Origin: an uncultured Salinisphaerales bacterium
Lineage (GTDB): Bacteria > Pseudomonadota > Gammaproteobacteria > Nevskiales > CAJXLF01
Direction: 5' to 3'
Assembly (NCBI GenBank): GCA_913055805.1
Contig: CAJXLF010000013.1
Coordinates: 22,048 to 86,047, forward strand
DNA length: 64,000 nucleotides
This document shows positions 9,799 to 18,392 of this stretch, piece after piece (position 1 is the stretch's first letter; every line of letters begins with the position of its first letter). A model generated the notes under the pieces. The model ran no database searches. It was not told the origin of the DNA and worked only from the letters and a program-made list of their open reading frames with translations. The translations under genes were made by a program, and so were the position numbers.

Positions 9799-10557
9799 TT
9801 ATTTCCCCGCCAGCCCCTTCTTCAGCTGCCGCATGCGCAGGTTGAATGACCACATGTAGACCATCAGGAAATAACCGCAGTAGAGTTCCTTGAGTTCTCC
9901 TGCACTGATGTCGAAATACGGTAGCTCACGTACACCGGTGATTGATCCGTAGATTTTTTCCGGGAAGGACACGCTGACGGCAATGATTCCGGCCGGCAGG
10001 CCGACGATGGTCGGCCAGATCCAGTAATTGATTCCGGTCGGATTGAGATGCAAATTCTTATACCGCCGATAAAGTGGGGCGATGATGCCGCCTACCAGAA
10101 TACCCAGTGTCAACAGGTTACGCGGTAACTGGTCCAGCAGCGCTCCCCATTTCTCCGAGTTGTGTAGATTGGTTTCCTGCTGGTCATTGAATGACAGCCA
10201 GGCTTCGCTCGATTCCCAGTTGAATATATGCTGGCCCCAACTGGCTTCCTCGCCACCGAAATACAGGCAGCCCAGCGTGCCAAGGAAAATCCATGCCCCA
10301 AGACGCACGTCACCCAGGCTGCGGATAATCGTCAGGCTGTGGATGCCCAGGACGGTGGCAATCAGTAGTACAAGTACTGAACTGAGTTCAATGCTCCCCA
10401 GTTCACCGCCATCAATGTAGGTTTCATAAAATTCGTGACCGATACCTGCAGCAATAATATTGATCAGCAGATATATCAGGGGTAGCCATAACCAAAGCCA
10501 CGGCGACAGGTCGCGGAAATCACTTTCCTGGGAGAGGTTTTGCACTGATGGAATCAT
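9799..10557 (-). CDS. multi-pass membrane protein, unknown function
   Basis: A 252-residue integral membrane protein with about six hydrophobic segments (roughly 20-40, 58-80, 85-105, 142-165, 178-198, 228-242). Between helices 3 and 4 it carries GGEEASWGQ and, some 25 residues later, ETNLHN. I recall this acidic/aromatic motif pair from uncharacterised bacterial membrane proteins, and it may be a functional site. No enzyme family is assigned. Monocistronic or co-transcribed with the upstream acylphosphatase gene (48-base gap, same strand). Confidence 0.75.
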   Translation of the reverse strand: MIPSVQNLSQESDFRDLSPWLWLWLPLIYLLINIIAAGIGHEFYETYIDGGELGSIELSSVLVLLIATVLGIHSLTIIRSLGDVRLGAWIFLGTLGCLYFGGEEASWGQHIFNWESSEAWLSFNDQQETNLHNSEKWGALLDQLPRNLLTLGILVGGIIAPLYRRYKNLHLNPTGINYWIWPTIVGLPAGIIAVSVSFPEKIYGSITGVRELPYFDISAGELKELYCGYFLMVYMWSFNLRMRQLKKGLAGK

Positions 10558-10605
10558 GAGGTTCCTGATTCTGGATGAGATGGTGGCATTATACCTGTCG
10601 ACAGG

Positions 10606-10896
10606 TTAACGCCGAATCTCGAAAGGCCTCGGCAGATTATCGTCAGGCGGCAGGTTCCTGGTTTCCACCTGCTCCACACGGGCGGCGGGCGGACCCTGGC
10701 GCAGCCATTCGGTAAAGTCGGCAATCGCCTGGGGGCTGCCGCAGGCTTGTGCTTCCACGCGGCCATCGGGCAGGTTGCGCACCCAGCCCAGCAGATTGAG
10801 CGAGCGGGCCTCGTCAGCGGCGCTGGCGCGGAAGAACACGCCCTGCACACGGCCGCGAACCAGATAATGCCGGCAACTGAGTTCGACGTCCTTCAT
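10606..10896 (-). CDS. acyP: acylphosphatase
   Basis: A 96-residue acylphosphatase that hydrolyses carboxyl-phosphate bonds. Diagnostic motifs are VRGRVQGVFFRASA (phosphate-binding loop with catalytic Arg) and GWVRNLPDGRVEAQACG (with catalytic Asn). I start at the ATG at 10894-10896 (MKDVELSCRHYLV) because this gives the standard family length; upstream in-frame ATGs would add about 24 residues of no homology. The SD is weak. Divergent from the cytochrome c genes. Confidence 0.9.
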   Translation of the reverse strand: MKDVELSCRHYLVRGRVQGVFFRASAADEARSLNLLGWVRNLPDGRVEAQACGSPQAIADFTEWLRQGPPAARVEQVETRNLPPDDNLPRPFEIRR

Positions 10897-11030
10897 GCCA
10901 CTAAAGTAAAGCATATTCAGCGTACTAGGGAATTCTGGATTGACTCGGACGGGCATATCGACGAGCATATTCGCACTACGAGAGTCGGCGCATCAGCCGA
11001 CGATTCCTGATTTTTCGTGGGGAAACAAGC

Positions 11031-11372
11031 ATGAAGAGCATTTCGCGCTGGACGCAGAAAGTCTTCGCAGCGGCGATGTTTTGCGGAATTCTCCAGGGTT
11101 CTGCCCTGGCCGCAGGTGATGCCGAGGCGGGCAAGGTCAAGGCCAGCACCTGTATTGGATGCCATGGCATCGAGAACTACAGCAACGTTTATCCCAGCTA
11201 CCGTGTGCCCATGCTCGGTGGTCAGCACCCTGAATACGTCGTGCAGGCGCTCAAGGCCTATAAGAGTGGTGAGCGTGCTCATCCCACGATGAAGGCCCAG
11301 GCAGCCCAGATGTCCGAGCAGGACATGGCCGATATCGCGGCCTATCTGACCAGTGCCCCGCAGGCCCAGTAA
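11031..11372 (+). CDS. small periplasmic cytochrome c (class I)
   Basis: A 113-residue exported c-type cytochrome. The signal peptide ends in SALA (about residue 27); one heme-attachment motif CIGCH is at 41-45. Candidate distal methionines are in VPMLGG and HPTMKAQ. It resembles c4/c5-type diheme halves (IENYSNVYPSYRVPMLGGQHPEYVVQALKAYKSGER). It is followed 18 bases later by a second small cytochrome with the same layout, so the pair likely arose by duplication and may work together as electron carriers to a terminal oxidase or dehydrogenase. Confidence 0.9.
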   Translation: MKSISRWTQKVFAAAMFCGILQGSALAAGDAEAGKVKASTCIGCHGIENYSNVYPSYRVPMLGGQHPEYVVQALKAYKSGERAHPTMKAQAAQMSEQDMADIAAYLTSAPQAQ

Positions 11373-11390
11373 TCCGGACAGGTGATTGAG

Positions 11391-11738
11391 ATGATGAAGC
11401 AACTAGTGTTACTGGCCGGCCTGCTGGCCGCCATGAGCGGTTCCGCTTTCGCCAGCGAACAGGCGGCGCCCGAGCAGGGCAAGACAGTGGAAGAACTCAC
11501 GGCTGCCTGTACTGCCTGCCATGGCCCCACCGGCGTCAGCCCCACCACGGCATTTCCGATTATTGCCGGTCAGCACAAGACCTATATTGAGAAGGCCCTG
11601 CAGGATTACCGCTCCGGCGCCCGCAAGAATGCAGTGATGGCCGGCCAGGTGGCCAACCTGTCGGACAGCGATATCGAGAAGCTGGCTGCCTTCTATTCGA
11701 AGCAGGAGAGTCCGCTGTATACGCCGTCGGGCGACTGA
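11391..11738 (+). CDS. small periplasmic cytochrome c (class I), paralogue of preceding gene
   Basis: A 115-residue exported cytochrome with signal peptide MMKQLVLLAGLLAAMSGSAFA and a single heme motif CTACH at about 40-44. The sequence after it (FPIIAGQHKTYIEKALQDYRSGARKNAVMAGQVANLSDSDIEKLAAFYS) is a classic cytochrome c4 half, with the distal ligand Met in NAVMAGQ. An upstream in-frame GTG at 11382 is possible, but the ATG at 11391 has the better spaced AGGTG. Co-transcribed with the preceding cytochrome and closed by a strong terminator. Confidence 0.9.
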   Translation: MMKQLVLLAGLLAAMSGSAFASEQAAPEQGKTVEELTAACTACHGPTGVSPTTAFPIIAGQHKTYIEKALQDYRSGARKNAVMAGQVANLSDSDIEKLAAFYSKQESPLYTPSGD

Positions 11739-11762
11739 TCGCCTGATTAACGCGCTGTTTTG

Positions 11763-11788
11763 AAAAAGCCGGCTTCTGCCGGCTTTTT
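11763..11788 (+). terminator. Rho-independent terminator of cytochrome operon
   Basis: An 11-bp perfect stem (AAAAAGCCGGC with GCCGGCTTTTT) around a TTCT loop, ending in five T. It is symmetric and can act on both strands. A near-identical hairpin follows slyD at 42269. Confidence 0.9.
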
Positions 11789-11854
11789 CGTATCTATCCT
11801 CCCCGCATTAATGAATCCGCTATAGTCCGGGAGAAGTTCTTCCGGAGTATCGAG

Positions 11855-12364
11855 ATGCCGGAAATCCGTATCGAAGAGGGTGACATCACCCGGCTTGACG
11901 TCGATGCCATCGTCAATGCCGCCAACTCCACGCTGCTGGGTGGCGGGGGTGTCGATGGCGCCATTCATCGTGCGGCCGGCCCACAGCTGAAAGCGCATTG
12001 CGCCGGTCTGGGCGGCTGTCCCACGGGCGAAGCGCGTATCACGCCGGGATTCAATCTGCCAGCCCGCTATGTCATTCACACTGTGGGTCCGGTGTGGCGC
12101 GGCGGCAACGATAATGAGCCGGACCTGCTGGAAAGTTGCTACCGGCAAAGCCTGGGCCTGGCCGCCGAGCATGATTGCCGCAGCGTGGCCTTTCCTGCCA
12201 TTTCCTGTGGCGTATACGGTTATCCACTGGAGCAGGCGGCCGCTGTTGCCGTTTCTACCGTACAGCACTTTCTGCAAAGCCATGAGCAGCCGGCGACGGT
12301 GTTGCTGTGCTGCTTCGGTGATGCTGTCGCTTCAGCCTACCGGCAGGCGCTGGAGGCTGGCTAA
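11855..12364 (+). CDS. macrodomain ADP-ribose hydrolase/deacetylase
   Basis: A 169-residue stand-alone macrodomain close to YmdB-type proteins, which bind ADP-ribose and hydrolyse O-acetyl-ADP-ribose. Motifs: [17 protein letters not shown] (adenine/catalytic Asn), [16 protein letters not shown] (ribose loop) and [10 protein letters not shown], then [12 protein letters not shown] for the phosphate loop. Length and order match the family. Monocistronic, between the cytochrome terminator and the bufferin leader; no partner ADP-ribosyltransferase is nearby. Confidence 0.93.
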   Translation: MPEIRIEEGDITRLDVDAIVNAANSTLLGGGGVDGAIHRAAGPQLKAHCAGLGGCPTGEARITPGFNLPARYVIHTVGPVWRGGNDNEPDLLESCYRQSLGLAAEHDCRSVAFPAISCGVYGYPLEQAAAVAVSTVQHFLQSHEQPATVLLCCFGDAVASAYRQALEAG

Positions 12365-12589
12365 CCTTCTCCTGTTTATTGCGCTAGGCTGCCTATTGGG
12401 TCCTGCCTGTGAAGAGATCAATGGCGCTGTCGGTTATGTCCAATATCGACCAATACAGTGAATTGGCGCCGGATTGCGCGGTAACTGGTAGGTCGCTGCA
12501 TCCATTGGGCGGCTGCATGCGTATATAACCCTGTCAGCCATATCCTGGCGTGCAAGCAATTTCAATGCTGCCGGGTCTGTTGGTAGGCA

Positions 12590-12669
12590 AGCTGAACTTT
12601 CAGCTGAGTCCCCGGTCGCACGGGGAGATGTATTGACTGCTTATGCAGTTCTTATGGGCGCAAGCCCGT
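12590..12669 (+). promoter_or_regulatory. structured 5' leader with four tandem hairpins upstream of bufferin precursor
   Basis: Within 80 bases just before the precursor gene four hairpins follow one another: AGCTGA/TCAGCT (12590-12605, loop ACTT), TCCCCG/CGGGGA (12609-12626), ACTGC/GCAGT (12636-12649, loop TTAT) and GGGC/GCCC with a GCAA tetraloop (12656-12667). Together they occupy nearly all of the stretch up to the SD (AAGGAG at 12678-12683). None has a terminator T-tract. This is compatible with a leader RNA controlling translation or stability; I cannot match it to a known riboswitch. The 12365-12589 stretch before it holds nothing I can identify apart from a weak AACC/CGT pair (12527-12551) that could be an ECF-type promoter. 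Confidence 0.5.
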
Positions 12670-12690
12670 GACTTCTCAAGGAGATATGTA

Positions 12691-12972
12691 ATGAAGGATG
12701 TAAAGAAGAACGCTGTCATTCTGGCGGGCGCTGCTTTTGCAACGTCAATGGCGCTGTCCATGGCGGCACAGGCCAGTGAAAACCCGTTCCAGGTGAACCA
12801 GCTGTCTGCCGGATATCAGCTTGCTGACAATGCCGAGGGCAAGTGTGGCGAAGGCAAGTGCGGTGAAGACAAGAAGGATGGTGAAGGCAAGTGTGGTGAA
12901 GGCAAGTGCGGCGAGGGCAAGAAGGACGGCGAAGGTAAATGCGGCGAAGGCAAGTGCGGCGAGAACAAGTAA
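12691..12972 (+). CDS. bufA: bufferin-type RiPP precursor with EGKCG repeats
   Basis: A 93-residue precursor. It has a Sec signal peptide (MKDVKKNAVILAGAAFATSMALSMAAQA), a short spacer, and a C-terminal region with six EGKCG motifs arranged in pairs separated by KKDG linkers. Family knowledge: BufA2/HvfA proteins carry EGKCG motifs whose cysteines are modified by the DUF692 partner to copper-binding heterocycles and are then exported by Sec. I start at the ATG at 12691, after AAGGAG; an upstream in-frame ATG at 12643 would break the signal peptide. First gene of a bufABC operon. Confidence 0.88.
   Translation: MKDVKKNAVILAGAAFATSMALSMAAQASENPFQVNQLSAGYQLADNAEGKCGEGKCGEDKKDGEGKCGEGKCGEGKKDGEGKCGEGKCGENK
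12835..12969 (+). repeat. 48-base tandem repeat inside bufferin precursor
   Basis: Units 12835-12882, 12883-12930 and 12931-12969 (last one shortened to 39 bases) each encode EGKCGEGKCGE plus a lysine/aspartate linker. The copies differ only at a few positions, mostly silent (GGC/GGT, AAG/AAA), so the array likely grew by recent in-frame duplication. Confidence 0.9.
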
Positions 12973-12991
12973 GCTCGTCTGACGCGTCTTC

Positions 12992-13840
12992 ATGAAACCG
13001 TATCCGGTACAAGGTGCCGGACTTGGTCTGCGGCGGGCCCTGATGGGCCCGCTGGCAGATTACACACCCGGGCAGATCGATTTTCTGGAGGTGGCGCCGG
13101 AAAACTGGATCGATATGGGCGGCGCCCGCGGCCGCCAGTTTCGCGCCTTTACCGAACGTTACCCTTTTGTCACTCACGGTCTGTCCCTGTCGCTGGGCGG
13201 GCCGGCGCCACTGGACGAAGCCTTTCTGGGAAAGGTGAAAACTTTCCTGGATGAACACAATGTCCGCTATTACACCGAACACCTGAGTTATTGTGGCGAT
13301 GACGGTCATCTCTACGACCTCATGCCCATCCCCTTTACCGCTGAAGCCGTCAGCTATGTAGCGTCCCGTATTCGGCGTAGTCAGGAAATCCTTGAGCGTC
13401 GTATCGCCGTCGAGAATGTTTCCTACTATGCCGCCCCCGGTGCCGAAATGACGGAGCTGGAATTCCTGCTGGCGGTGCTGGAAGAAGCCGACTGCGATCT
13501 GCTGCTGGACGTGAACAATATCGTCGTCAACAGCATCAATCATCGCTATGACGCCGAAGCATTCCTCAAAGCGCTCCCTGCGGAGCGTATTGCCTACGCG
13601 CATATTGCCGGGCACTACAAGGAAGCCGAAGACCTGCGTGTAGACACGCATGGCAGTGATGTCAGCGAGCAGGTCTGGAACCTGCTGGACACCGCCTACC
13701 GGCACTTCGGTGTGTTCCCGACTTTGCTGGAGCGCGACTTCAATATCCCGCCGCTGGATGAGCTGTTGGGTGAAGTGGATCGCATAACCGCGCTGCAGGC
13801 CAAATGGTCTGCGCCCGTAAAAGAGACGGCACATGCCTGA
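12992..13840 (+). CDS. bufB: DUF692 multinuclear iron enzyme, bufferin maturase
   Basis: A 282-residue TIM-barrel protein of the DUF692/MbnB family, which uses iron and oxygen to modify cysteines of a cognate RiPP precursor. The expected metal ligands are all present in order: His in VTHGLSLS, His in TEHLSY, Glu in ENVSYY, Asp in LDVNNI, the pair in AHIAGH, DTH in VDTHG and Glu in LLERDFN. It starts 19 bases after the precursor and overlaps the next gene by 8 bases, so the three are one operon. Its target is inferred to be the EGKCG cysteines. Confidence 0.93.
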   Translation: MKPYPVQGAGLGLRRALMGPLADYTPGQIDFLEVAPENWIDMGGARGRQFRAFTERYPFVTHGLSLSLGGPAPLDEAFLGKVKTFLDEHNVRYYTEHLSYCGDDGHLYDLMPIPFTAEAVSYVASRIRRSQEILERRIAVENVSYYAAPGAEMTELEFLLAVLEEADCDLLLDVNNIVVNSINHRYDAEAFLKALPAERIAYAHIAGHYKEAEDLRVDTHGSDVSEQVWNLLDTAYRHFGVFPTLLERDFNIPPLDELLGEVDRITALQAKWSAPVKETAHA

Positions 13841-14597
13841 CACACGGCCGGTCTTTCAACAGCTTCAGTACGGCTTTGCCGCGCATCTGCGTGATCCGGA
13901 CAAGCATCCGGCGCCGCCGGATATCGAAGACCGGCGCATGCAGATCTATCGCGATCTTTTCTACAAGAATATTCAGAACTTTATCGCCACGGCTTTTCCG
14001 GTAGTGCGCACGCTGTATACAGATGATGACTGGCATGCCCTGGTGCGGGATTTTTATGCCCGCCACATATCCCATAGTCCGCAGTTCTATCAGATCGCGG
14101 AAGAATTCCTGGCCTATCTGCAGGATGAGCATCAGCCGCGTGACTGTGATCCGCCGTTTCTGCAGGAACTGGCACATTACGAATGGGCGGAAATGATCCT
14201 CGCCATTGATCCCGTTGAAGTCAGTCTTGATGCGGTTGATACCGAGGCGGATTTGCTGGCCGGCGTGCCGGTGCTTAATCCCTGTTTGCAGAATCTGGCC
14301 TACAGTTATCCCGTGCATCGCATATCCGCGGATTACCGGCCGGATCGTGCCGACCAGCAGCCGGCATTTCTGGTGGTATACCGCAAGCCGGATGACGTGG
14401 TGGCGTTTCTGGAGGTGAATGCCATCACGGCCCGGCTGATACAGCGCTTGCAAGAGCAGCCGGAACTCAGCGGGGAGGCGCAGCTGCTGGCGTTGGCGGA
14501 TGAAGCCGGGCTGGTGGCCGGGACTGTGCTCACATTCGGCGCCCGGACGCTGGAGGATTTGCGCGCCCGAGCCGTGGTGCTGGGCGTGCACAAGTAG
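13833..14597 (+). CDS. bufC: DUF2063 partner protein of the bufferin maturase
   Basis: A 254-residue protein with the N-terminal DUF2063 signature ([14 protein letters not shown] ... [24 protein letters not shown]), the MbnC/BufC-like recognition partner that binds the precursor leader and joins DUF692 in a heterodimer. The C-terminal half is the less conserved domain typical of these proteins. The ATG lies inside the end of bufB (8-base overlap), which implies translational coupling. No DoxX-type bufD follows; the next gene is rmuC after a 32-base gap. Confidence 0.9.
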   Translation: MPDTRPVFQQLQYGFAAHLRDPDKHPAPPDIEDRRMQIYRDLFYKNIQNFIATAFPVVRTLYTDDDWHALVRDFYARHISHSPQFYQIAEEFLAYLQDEHQPRDCDPPFLQELAHYEWAEMILAIDPVEVSLDAVDTEADLLAGVPVLNPCLQNLAYSYPVHRISADYRPDRADQQPAFLVVYRKPDDVVAFLEVNAITARLIQRLQEQPELSGEAQLLALADEAGLVAGTVLTFGARTLEDLRARAVVLGVHK

Positions 14598-14629
14598 CAT
14601 CCGCCGTTGCCTGCCCGCACAATACGTGC

Positions 14630-15847
14630 ATGGCAGAACTACCTATCGATACGCTTATCCTTGCCGGCGTCATGCTGGCCGGCTTTGCCGTACTTTTCTT
14701 TCTTATCCTGTCGCTGCGTGATGACGGTGCTGGCCGGCAGCTGCAATCCGATTTGCGTGCCCAGGCGGATTTCTTCGAGCGCATGGGCAAGCGTCTGGAA
14801 GAGGCGGTGCAAAAACTCGAACGCGGCATGCGCGAGGATCTCAAACAGGGCCGTGAGGATCAGAACCGGCATCATGTGGAGGTGCTCAAGAGTCTGCAGG
14901 TGGGTCTGCGTGACGTCGGCGGTGAAGTCGGCAAGCGGGTGGATGCCCTGACCGAGTCCACCGACAAGCGACTCAAGGACATCAGCGGCCAGGTCGAGAA
15001 GCGCCTGTCCGAGGGTTTCGAGAAAACCAACAAGACCTTCAACGACGTGGTCGCACGGTTGGCCAAGATCGACGAGGCGCAGAAGAAAATCACCGAACTG
15101 TCCGGCAACGTGGTGAGCTTGCAGGAGGTGCTGGCCGACAAGCGCTCACGCGGCGCTTTCGGGGAGGTGCAGCTGGCGGCGCTGGTGCGCAATATGCTGC
15201 CCGAGAATGTCTTTGCGCTGCAGCACACGTTAAGCAATGGTACGCGCGTGGACTGCATGCTGTTCCTGCCTGAACCCACCGGCAATGTGGCGGTGGATGC
15301 CAAGTTCCCGCTGGAAAGCTATCGCACCATGACGGATGTGCATGCCGGTCAGGCGGAGCGAAGCAGCGCCGAGCGTCAGTTCAAGCAGGATCTGCGCAAG
15401 CACATCAAGGATATTGCCGAGAAGTACATCATTCAGAATGAAACAGCGTCGGGTGCGGTGATGTTTGTGCCGGCCGAGGCGGTGTTTGCCGAGATCCATG
15501 CCCACCACGCCGACCTGGTGGAGGAGGCCCAGCGGGCCAACGTCTGGATGACTTCGCCCACGACGCTGATGGCGGTGCTGACCACCGCGCGTTCGGTGCT
15601 CAAGGACGAAGCTACGCGGCGCCAGGTGCATATTATTCAGGAGCACCTGGTGAAGCTGAACGCCGACTTCGGCCGCTTCCAGCAGCGCATGGACAAGCTG
15701 GCCGATCATATCCGCATGGCGCATGAGGACACCCAGCAGGTGCAGACCTCGGCGCGCAAAATCAGCAGCCGCTTCGAAAAGATCGAGAAAGTGGAAATCG
15801 ATCACGAGAGTTCGGCAGCGCTGCCGGATGCCGACACAGACGACTGA
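14630..15847 (+). CDS. rmuC: RmuC family DNA recombination protein
   Basis: A 405-residue protein: N-terminal membrane anchor (about residues 6-26), a long coiled coil (about 35-165) and the RmuC nuclease-like domain (about 170-370) containing RGAFGEVQLAALV, VDAKFPLESY and the VWMTSPTTLMAVL motif. Family members limit inversions at short inverted repeats; the fold resembles restriction-endonuclease-like enzymes. Length is within the family range. Downstream thioesterase is 14 bases away, so the two may be co-transcribed, though no functional link is obvious. Confidence 0.93.
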   Translation: MAELPIDTLILAGVMLAGFAVLFFLILSLRDDGAGRQLQSDLRAQADFFERMGKRLEEAVQKLERGMREDLKQGREDQNRHHVEVLKSLQVGLRDVGGEVGKRVDALTESTDKRLKDISGQVEKRLSEGFEKTNKTFNDVVARLAKIDEAQKKITELSGNVVSLQEVLADKRSRGAFGEVQLAALVRNMLPENVFALQHTLSNGTRVDCMLFLPEPTGNVAVDAKFPLESYRTMTDVHAGQAERSSAERQFKQDLRKHIKDIAEKYIIQNETASGAVMFVPAEAVFAEIHAHHADLVEEAQRANVWMTSPTTLMAVLTTARSVLKDEATRRQVHIIQEHLVKLNADFGRFQQRMDKLADHIRMAHEDTQQVQTSARKISSRFEKIEKVEIDHESSAALPDADTDD

Positions 15848-15861
15848 TAGCAGAGCAGAAA

Positions 15862-16374
15862 ATGAGTGAAGACTTCACCCCCAAGCCAGTGGCGGCCTCG
15901 GCTGTCAGCGAACACGTCTACAAGGTTTTCCCCAATGATCTGAACGCCTATAACACCATGTTCGGCGGCGCTATTCTGGCGACCATTGATCGCCTGGCCT
16001 CAATCGTGGCCGAGCGCCATGCCGGCCGGGTTTGTGTCACGGCCAGCGTGGACGCGGTGCATTTCATGGCGCCGGCCAGGCATGGCGATACGCTGGTGTT
16101 TTCTGCCGCGGTTAACCGCGCCTGGGGCACCTCCATGGAGATCGGCGCCCGGGTGATTGCCGAAGACTGCCTCAGCTGCGGTATGGAAAAACGACACATC
16201 GTCTCGGCTTACCTGACCTTCGTTGCTCTGGATGCGGACAACAAACCCACTTCTGTGCCGCCGGTGGTGCCGGAGAGCGAGGGCGAGAAACAGCGTTATG
16301 CCGAGGCCGATATGCGCCGCCAGCAGCGTCTGGCGCATGCCGAGGCGATCAAGCGGCACCGGGCAGGGGTGTAG
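15862..16374 (+). CDS. acyl-CoA thioesterase, hotdog fold (YciA-like)
   Basis: A 170-residue single hotdog domain. The characteristic helix NAYNTMFGGAILATIDRLASIVAERH carries the catalytic Asn/Asp area, followed by VDAVHFMAPARHGDTLVF, typical of YciA/BACH thioesterases that hydrolyse acyl-CoAs. The C-terminal tail (about 125-170) is charged and helical. It follows rmuC closely and is convergent with a FATP-type acyl-CoA synthetase, across a region packed with hairpins. Confidence 0.9.
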   Translation: MSEDFTPKPVAASAVSEHVYKVFPNDLNAYNTMFGGAILATIDRLASIVAERHAGRVCVTASVDAVHFMAPARHGDTLVFSAAVNRAWGTSMEIGARVIAEDCLSCGMEKRHIVSAYLTFVALDADNKPTSVPPVVPESEGEKQRYAEADMRRQQRLAHAEAIKRHRAGV

Positions 16375-16447
16375 CACCTCTGGCTTGGGTTGGGCCTGTA
16401 GGCCACCTTGCCCTGAACCGCTGCGAATACATCCCTGTAAGTTGCTC

Positions 16448-16543
16448 ACCCCGTCCATGGGGTTCGCCCTTCGGGGCAGCCTACGGCTGACTCAATTTGT
16501 TCCTGACAAATTGTTCCGACGGCCGTGTCCATGCGGCCGTCGG
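16448..16543. repeat. five tandem hairpins between convergent genes
   Basis: Five separate stem-loops follow directly on each other: ACCCC/GGGGT (16448-16463), GCCC-TTCG-GGGC (16466-16477), CAGCC/GGCTG (16477-16489), an 8-bp stem CAATTTGT/ACAAATTG (16493-16513) and a 10-bp stem (16516-16525 with 16534-16543, loop TGTCCATG). They fill the space between the thioesterase and acyl-CoA synthetase stop codons. One or more may serve as terminators, but no T-tract is present. The pattern suggests a composite intergenic repeat or structured RNA. Confidence 0.6.
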
Positions 16544-16571
16544 TTCCCGGCAAGGCGACCCACAAGCCTTT

Positions 16572-18392
16572 TCAGAGCTTGATTGTGCCGCTCTCTATGC
16601 CCGCAAGAATCTCACGCGTCAGCGGCTCGTAACCCTTCTTGCTGTCCAGCAGCACATACAGCGGTTCGGTCACCTTGTCCGGGTCGAAGCCCTCGTTCTT
16701 CAGTTCCACCTTGCGGTATTTGAAGGTGCCGGTGGTTTCCTGCTGTTCGCGTACCCGCAGAAACAAGGGCACGGCATAGGCGGGTAATTCGGCCGTGAGC
16801 GCGCGGGCCAGTTTCTTGCCGTCCAGCCGGGTATCCGGCTTCAGGGTGAGCGCCACCATGCCGGCGCGGCCGTCCGCATTGGGCACGCTCACGCCATAGA
16901 CCACGGCATGCTCCAGATCATTAATCGTCGCCAGTACACCCTCGATTTCTGTGGTGGCGACGTTCTCACCCTTCCAGCGGAAGGTGTCGCCGACCCGGTC
17001 CACGAACTGGATGTGGCGGAAGCCCTGGTCACGCACCAGGTCGCCGCTGTTGAACCAGCAGTCGCCTTTCTTGAAGACGTCACGCAGTAGTTTCTTCTCG
17101 CCGGCGGCCGGATCGGTATAACCGTCGAAGGGGCGCCGGTCAGTGATCTCGCTGATCAGTAATCCGACGCCGCCCTTGTTCACTTCCTGCATAAAGCCTC
17201 TGGCGTCGCGCACCGGCTCTTCAGTTTCGTTATCGAAAGCCACGATCTTGAAAGGCAGGGGGGTGAAGCCCGCTGTCTGGCGCACGCCGAAAGCATTGAT
17301 GAAGGCAATGTTGCACTCGCTGGCGCCGTAGAATTCGTAAATATTCTCGATGCCGAAACGCTGTTCGAAATCGGCCCAGATCTCCGGGCGCAGGCCATTG
17401 CCGGTGATCAGGCGTACGCGATGCTCGCGGTCGCCCGCGCCGGGTTTCTGGTTCAGCAGATAACGTAGCAGTTCACCGATGTAGCAGAACGCCGTGGCGT
17501 CGAAGTGACGGATACGATCCCAGAAGCGCGAGGCGCTGAACCTGGTATCCAGCGCCAGGGTTGCGCCGGCGGACAGTACGCTGCTCCATGACACGGTCAA
17601 CGCATTGTTGTGGTACATGGGCAGGCAGCAGTAGAAGACATCATCCGGCCGCATACGCAGTGTGGCGCCGCCCAGTCCGGCCATGGAAGCCAGCCAGCGG
17701 TAATGACTCATGACCGAGGCCTTGGGCAGCCCCGTCGTGCCCGAGGTAAAAATGTAATAGCAGGGACTGCTGGCAACGATGCCGGCGGTTTCCGGGGCGT
17801 TGGCGCTGCTGTGCTTGATGCTGGCCTTGTCCAGATCGCGATAGCCCCCGGGGGCCGGTATGTGATCAGCGGTGGCATTCCAGTAAAAGCCGATGCCCGG
17901 CTGTTCAGCGGGTGTGTAATCGGTACTCTCGATGGCTTCGCGGCATTCGGCGCTGACTACCAGCAACCTGGGTTTGACCAGGCCGATGCTGTGGTTAAGG
18001 ACATCACCCCGCTGGTTGTGATTCAGCATGCCCGCAATAGCGCCCAGTTTGACAGTGGCGGCTACGCAGGCGAGCAGTTCGGGCCGGTTCTCCATGAGCA
18101 GAGCCACACAGTCTCCCTGGCGAACACCCGCCTGCCGGAATTCGGCGGCGATGCGGTTGGCCCATGCATTCAGGGAGGCGTAGGACCAGGCCTGGTCTTC
18201 ATAGCGCAGGGCAATCCGGCCGGGGGCCTTGCGCGCCCATTTTTCCAGCACCTTGCCAATGGACTGCTTGCTGGTGGGGCGCAACGTGGCCAGACCCAGC
18301 AGGCCTCGATTGACCCCGGGCAGGTCGCGGATGGCGCGCAGGGTGCCGCGGCCGATGTCTGACAGGCCGACCTGCTTGAGGGTTTCCTCCAT
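16572..18392 (-). CDS. long/very-long-chain acyl-CoA synthetase (FATP/FadD6-like)
   Basis: A 606-residue AMP-binding ligase of the fatty-acid-transport-protein type. The P-loop TSGTTGLPKA is at about 216-225, FYGASECN marks the A5 region, and DRVGDTFRWKGENVATTEIEGVL is the FATP-specific hinge near residue 480. The C-terminus lacks the usual PRTxxGKI form and instead has TGTFKYRK, as in FATP-like enzymes. Monocistronic. It likely activates long or very long acyl chains, possibly coupled to uptake. Confidence 0.93.
   Translation of the reverse strand: MEETLKQVGLSDIGRGTLRAIRDLPGVNRGLLGLATLRPTSKQSIGKVLEKWARKAPGRIALRYEDQAWSYASLNAWANRIAAEFRQAGVRQGDCVALLMENRPELLACVAATVKLGAIAGMLNHNQRGDVLNHSIGLVKPRLLVVSAECREAIESTDYTPAEQPGIGFYWNATADHIPAPGGYRDLDKASIKHSSANAPETAGIVASSPCYYIFTSGTTGLPKASVMSHYRWLASMAGLGGATLRMRPDDVFYCCLPMYHNNALTVSWSSVLSAGATLALDTRFSASRFWDRIRHFDATAFCYIGELLRYLLNQKPGAGDREHRVRLITGNGLRPEIWADFEQRFGIENIYEFYGASECNIAFINAFGVRQTAGFTPLPFKIVAFDNETEEPVRDARGFMQEVNKGGVGLLISEITDRRPFDGYTDPAAGEKKLLRDVFKKGDCWFNSGDLVRDQGFRHIQFVDRVGDTFRWKGENVATTEIEGVLATINDLEHAVVYGVSVPNADGRAGMVALTLKPDTRLDGKKLARALTAELPAYAVPLFLRVREQQETTGTFKYRKVELKNEGFDPDKVTEPLYVLLDSKKGYEPLTREILAGIESGTIKL

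Noticed and set aside
12365..12589. possible ECF promoter (AACC at 12527, CGT at 12549)
   Set aside because: Spacing and boxes are too weak to list as a promoter on their own.
12716..13843. minus-strand frames with LAALAF- or RRTCLR-type repeats
   Set aside because: Repetition is the reverse image of the EGKCG repeat DNA; not a separate protein.
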